In this document: piece by piece, positions 8,259 through 9,471 of the stretch
Position numbering within the stretch: position 1 is the first letter of the stretch
Layout of the letters: every line of letters begins with the position of its first letter
From: a bacterium
Lineage (GTDB): Bacteria > Bacteroidota > Ignavibacteria > Kapaibacteriales > UBA961
Direction: 5' to 3'
Length of the DNA: 9,471 nt
NCBI GenBank assembly: GCA_022844575.1
Contig: JALHLL010000124.1
Location: 420-9,890 of the forward strand
Translations under genes and position numbers: made by a program
The notes under the pieces: model-generated
Told to the model about the DNA's origin: nothing
Database searches by the model: none
The model's input: the letters and a program-made list of their open reading frames with translations, nothing else

Positions 8259-8429
8259 TTGGCTAAATATAGACAATACAAGGATGAATTTTTGGTTATT
8301 ATTAACCACTTCAAGAGGATGTTGTCAAAAGAGTTAAAAACAGGTCGTTTTTCAGTTTTTTTTACAAAAAAAGTTGAAAAATGTAGTATTCCTGTAGTAA
8401 CGGAACAGAGTACAACTGTTGTAATTTAG
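8259..8429 (+). CDS. Possible small ORF with TTG start (doubtful)
   Basis: The frame is open from 8220 to the stop TAG at 8427-8429. A TTG at 8259 with AGAGG 4 nt upstream would give a basic 56-residue peptide beginning (M)AKYRQYKDEFLVIINHFKR, rich in Lys, Phe and Val, with no recognised domain, signal peptide or membrane segment. The only in-frame ATG (8319) would give 36 residues, with AGAGG directly abutting it and so poorly spaced. The ORF spans the T/A inverted repeat at 8348-8381. About 70 open codons in AT-rich DNA can occur by chance, so this may be a remnant or no gene at all. Confidence 0.2.
   Translation: MAKYRQYKDEFLVIINHFKRMLSKELKTGRFSVFFTKKVEKCSIPVVTEQSTTVVI
8348..8381. repeat. 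T/A-rich inverted repeat (hairpin)
   Basis: TTTTTCA (8348-8354) pairs with TGAAAAA (8375-8381), and a T tract (8356-8363) pairs with the A tract at 8366-8372, leaving a small internal mismatch (G against GT) and a very short loop. The stem has almost no GC and no following T-run of its own, so it is not a typical intrinsic terminator. It may be a bendable or regulatory A-tract element upstream of the lipoprotein gene. Confidence 0.45.
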
Positions 8430-8514
8430 CGTGTTCTCTTATTGTACTTTGTATACGAAGCAATCGTGAAATGAGGTAGCAGATTTTTCAAATTATTAAT
8501 ATAGTGGTGTTCTT

Positions 8515-8847
8515 ATGATTAAACAATTTCGTGTTTTGGTAGTGGTAGTAACTCTTATATCCTTTCAGTTTGCCCTTGAAGGATGCTCAACCGTTAATGT
8601 GATTGCTAAGCAGGCATCAAAAGCCGATGACATTAAAAAAACAACAGTTTGTGCTTTATGGTGGGGTGGAAGCGATCCTGTTATCAGCGCAGATTGTAAT
8701 GGAAACGGAATGCAGATAGTAACTACCTCATCAAATTGGCTGTACTCTCTCTGCGCAGTCGTTACTCTTGGCGCTGTTGTGCCTATGGATATTCAATACA
8801 GATGTACTTCCGAGCCATTACAAAATGGCGGAACTTTAGGAAATTAA
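8515..8847 (+). CDS. Bor-like small lipoprotein
   Basis: A 110-residue protein. Residues 7-20 (VLVVVVTLISFQFA) form a hydrophobic signal segment after a basic N-terminus (K3, R6). LEGC at 21-24 fits a lipobox with Cys24 as the lipidated residue; Glu at the -2 position is unusual. The mature part resembles phage lambda Bor (Lambda_Bor family), the outer-membrane lipoprotein related to Iss. It shares a central Cys-Gly stretch (DCNGNG, 60-65), a 'V.T...' strand, a hydrophobic segment ending in TLGAVVPMDIQYRC (84-97) like Bor's TLGIYTPLEARVYC, and a final Cys97. Length fits the family (about 100 residues). Membrane location is predicted; the function in this organism is unknown. No Shine-Dalgarno sequence precedes the ATG. 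An FAD-linked oxidase gene starts 11 bp after the stop, so the two are probably co-transcribed. Family assignment is by eye. Confidence 0.75.
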   Translation: MIKQFRVLVVVVTLISFQFALEGCSTVNVIAKQASKADDIKKTTVCALWWGGSDPVISADCNGNGMQIVTTSSNWLYSLCAVVTLGAVVPMDIQYRCTSEPLQNGGTLGN

Positions 8848-8858
8848 GGAGAAAAACA

Positions 8859-9471
8859 ATGAGTAATACAATGAATGTTACTGATAACTATGTATGGTCG
8901 AATGAGCATAACAATATAAATAAACAAATTCTCCATCGTTATCAAATCTATAATACGACAGGATGGAAAGACGGTTTGGCGGGTATACAGCAAATGCTGA
9001 AACAAGCAAAAAGCAAAATGGAAAGAGTACGAAGTTATGGCGGTAAATGGTCATTATCGGATGTTGCTGTTTGTAATGATAATATGCACGATACTAAACC
9101 GCTTACTTTTTATGCCAATCTCGGCAAATCGGTAATAAGTGGAAATCCATTTTTTCAAGATGTCCTACCACTGGAAAAGCGACTCTATTATTTTCAATCG
9201 GGAGCCCAGATTGTACAAATAAATTCGGTATTGGAAAAAGCCGGATTATCTCTCCCTACGACGGGTGCGAGTAATGGACAGACTATAGCCGGAGCTGTTT
9301 CGACCGGTACACATGGTTCGGCATTAAAAATAGGGGCAATGCAGGATTATGTGAGAGCATTACATATAGTAATAAGCGAAACGGAACATTATATTATCCA
9401 GCCGGCTTCAAAACCAATAGTCAATAAAAGCTTGAGCGACATATTCGGAGCTGTCTTGTTAACTGATGATG
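8859..9471 (+). CDS. FAD-linked oxidase (VAO/PCMH-type, FAD_binding_4), N-terminal part
   Basis: 204 complete codons are open to the right edge; the C-terminus is missing. The start ATG at 8859 has AAGGAG at 8846-8851, 7 nt upstream, overlapping the stop of the lipoprotein gene; this is the clearest ribosome binding site on the right side. VRSYGGKWSLSD (57-68) matches the N-terminal FAD loop of PCMH-fold oxidases (R..G.GxSxSD). GASNGQTIAGAVSTGTHGS (136-154) is the hallmark QTIAGAxSTGTHG pyrophosphate-binding segment of sugar-lactone and sterol oxidase relatives, followed by QDYVRALHIVIS (162-173). The position where gulonolactone-type oxidases carry the FAD-linking His (GSGHS) is Lys63 here, so the flavin is probably bound non-covalently. 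No signal peptide is seen, so it is likely cytoplasmic. The substrate cannot be told from this part. Family members are usually about 450-600 residues. Confidence 0.87.
   Translation, partial: MSNTMNVTDNYVWSNEHNNINKQILHRYQIYNTTGWKDGLAGIQQMLKQAKSKMERVRSYGGKWSLSDVAVCNDNMHDTKPLTFYANLGKSVISGNPFFQDVLPLEKRLYYFQSGAQIVQINSVLEKAGLSLPTTGASNGQTIAGAVSTGTHGSALKIGAMQDYVRALHIVISETEHYIIQPASKPIVNKSLSDIFGAVLLTDD

Larger units (their letters stand above)
7937..8514. other. AT-rich intergenic region between divergent genes
   Basis: These 578 bp separate the minus-strand T9SS protein gene from the plus-strand lipoprotein gene. I see a Bacteroidota-type promoter candidate reading leftward, a long T/A inverted repeat, the 8-bp palindrome CTCTAGAG (8247-8254) and a doubtful 56-codon ORF on the plus strand. 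Another TAnnTTTG match on the plus strand (8073-8080) has no -33 partner. No tRNA-like cloverleaf, riboswitch or clear GC-rich terminator was found by eye. Confidence 0.6.

Overview
The window looks like chromosomal DNA from a low-to-moderate GC member of the Bacteroidota/FCB group, possibly an Ignavibacteria- or Kapabacteria-like lineage. I judge this from three things. One protein ends in a type IX secretion (T9SS, Por) C-terminal sorting domain. A Gly-rich secreted-protein module of a kind common in Bacteroidota is present. One promoter candidate has the Bacteroidota TTTG/TAnnTTTG architecture. Exact placement needs a database search. I saw no tRNA, rRNA, CRISPR array, insertion sequence or phage module.

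Layout. (1) 1-1451, minus: N-terminal 483 codons of a large secreted Gly-rich protein that runs off the left edge. (2) 1631-2443, minus: class I SAM-dependent methyltransferase. (3) 2551-3885, plus: polytopic Wzx-like polysaccharide flippase, divergent from the methyltransferase across a 107-bp gap. (4) 3854-7936, minus: 1360-residue secreted protein with a signal peptide, an FnIII domain, an alpha/beta-hydrolase (lipase-like) domain whose nucleophile motif is degenerate, a beta-sandwich-like stretch, four tandem FnIII domains and a T9SS sorting domain. Its 3' end overlaps the flippase 3' end by 32 bp, tail to tail. (5) 7937-8514: an AT-rich gap of about 580 bp with a promoter candidate for gene 4, a T/A hairpin and a doubtful 56-codon ORF. 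(6) 8515-8847, plus: small lipoprotein resembling phage lambda Bor. (7) 8859-9471, plus: start of an FAD-linked oxidase of the VAO/FAD_binding_4 type, 11 bp behind the lipoprotein and probably in the same operon; it runs off the right edge.

Taken together, the window is rich in cell-surface functions: two exported modular proteins, a glycan flippase with a neighbouring methyltransferase, and an outer-membrane-type lipoprotein. T9SS cargo is often anchored to a surface polysaccharide in Bacteroidota, so a functional link between gene 4 and the flippase is possible, but nothing in the sequence proves it. The strongest unusual observation is the apparent pseudo-lipase domain of gene 4: the GHSxGG-type elbow reads G-A-H-G-T-A-G, with no serine, while the TPHFGS, SDG and late His motifs remain. 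I did not find a clear new multi-gene system.
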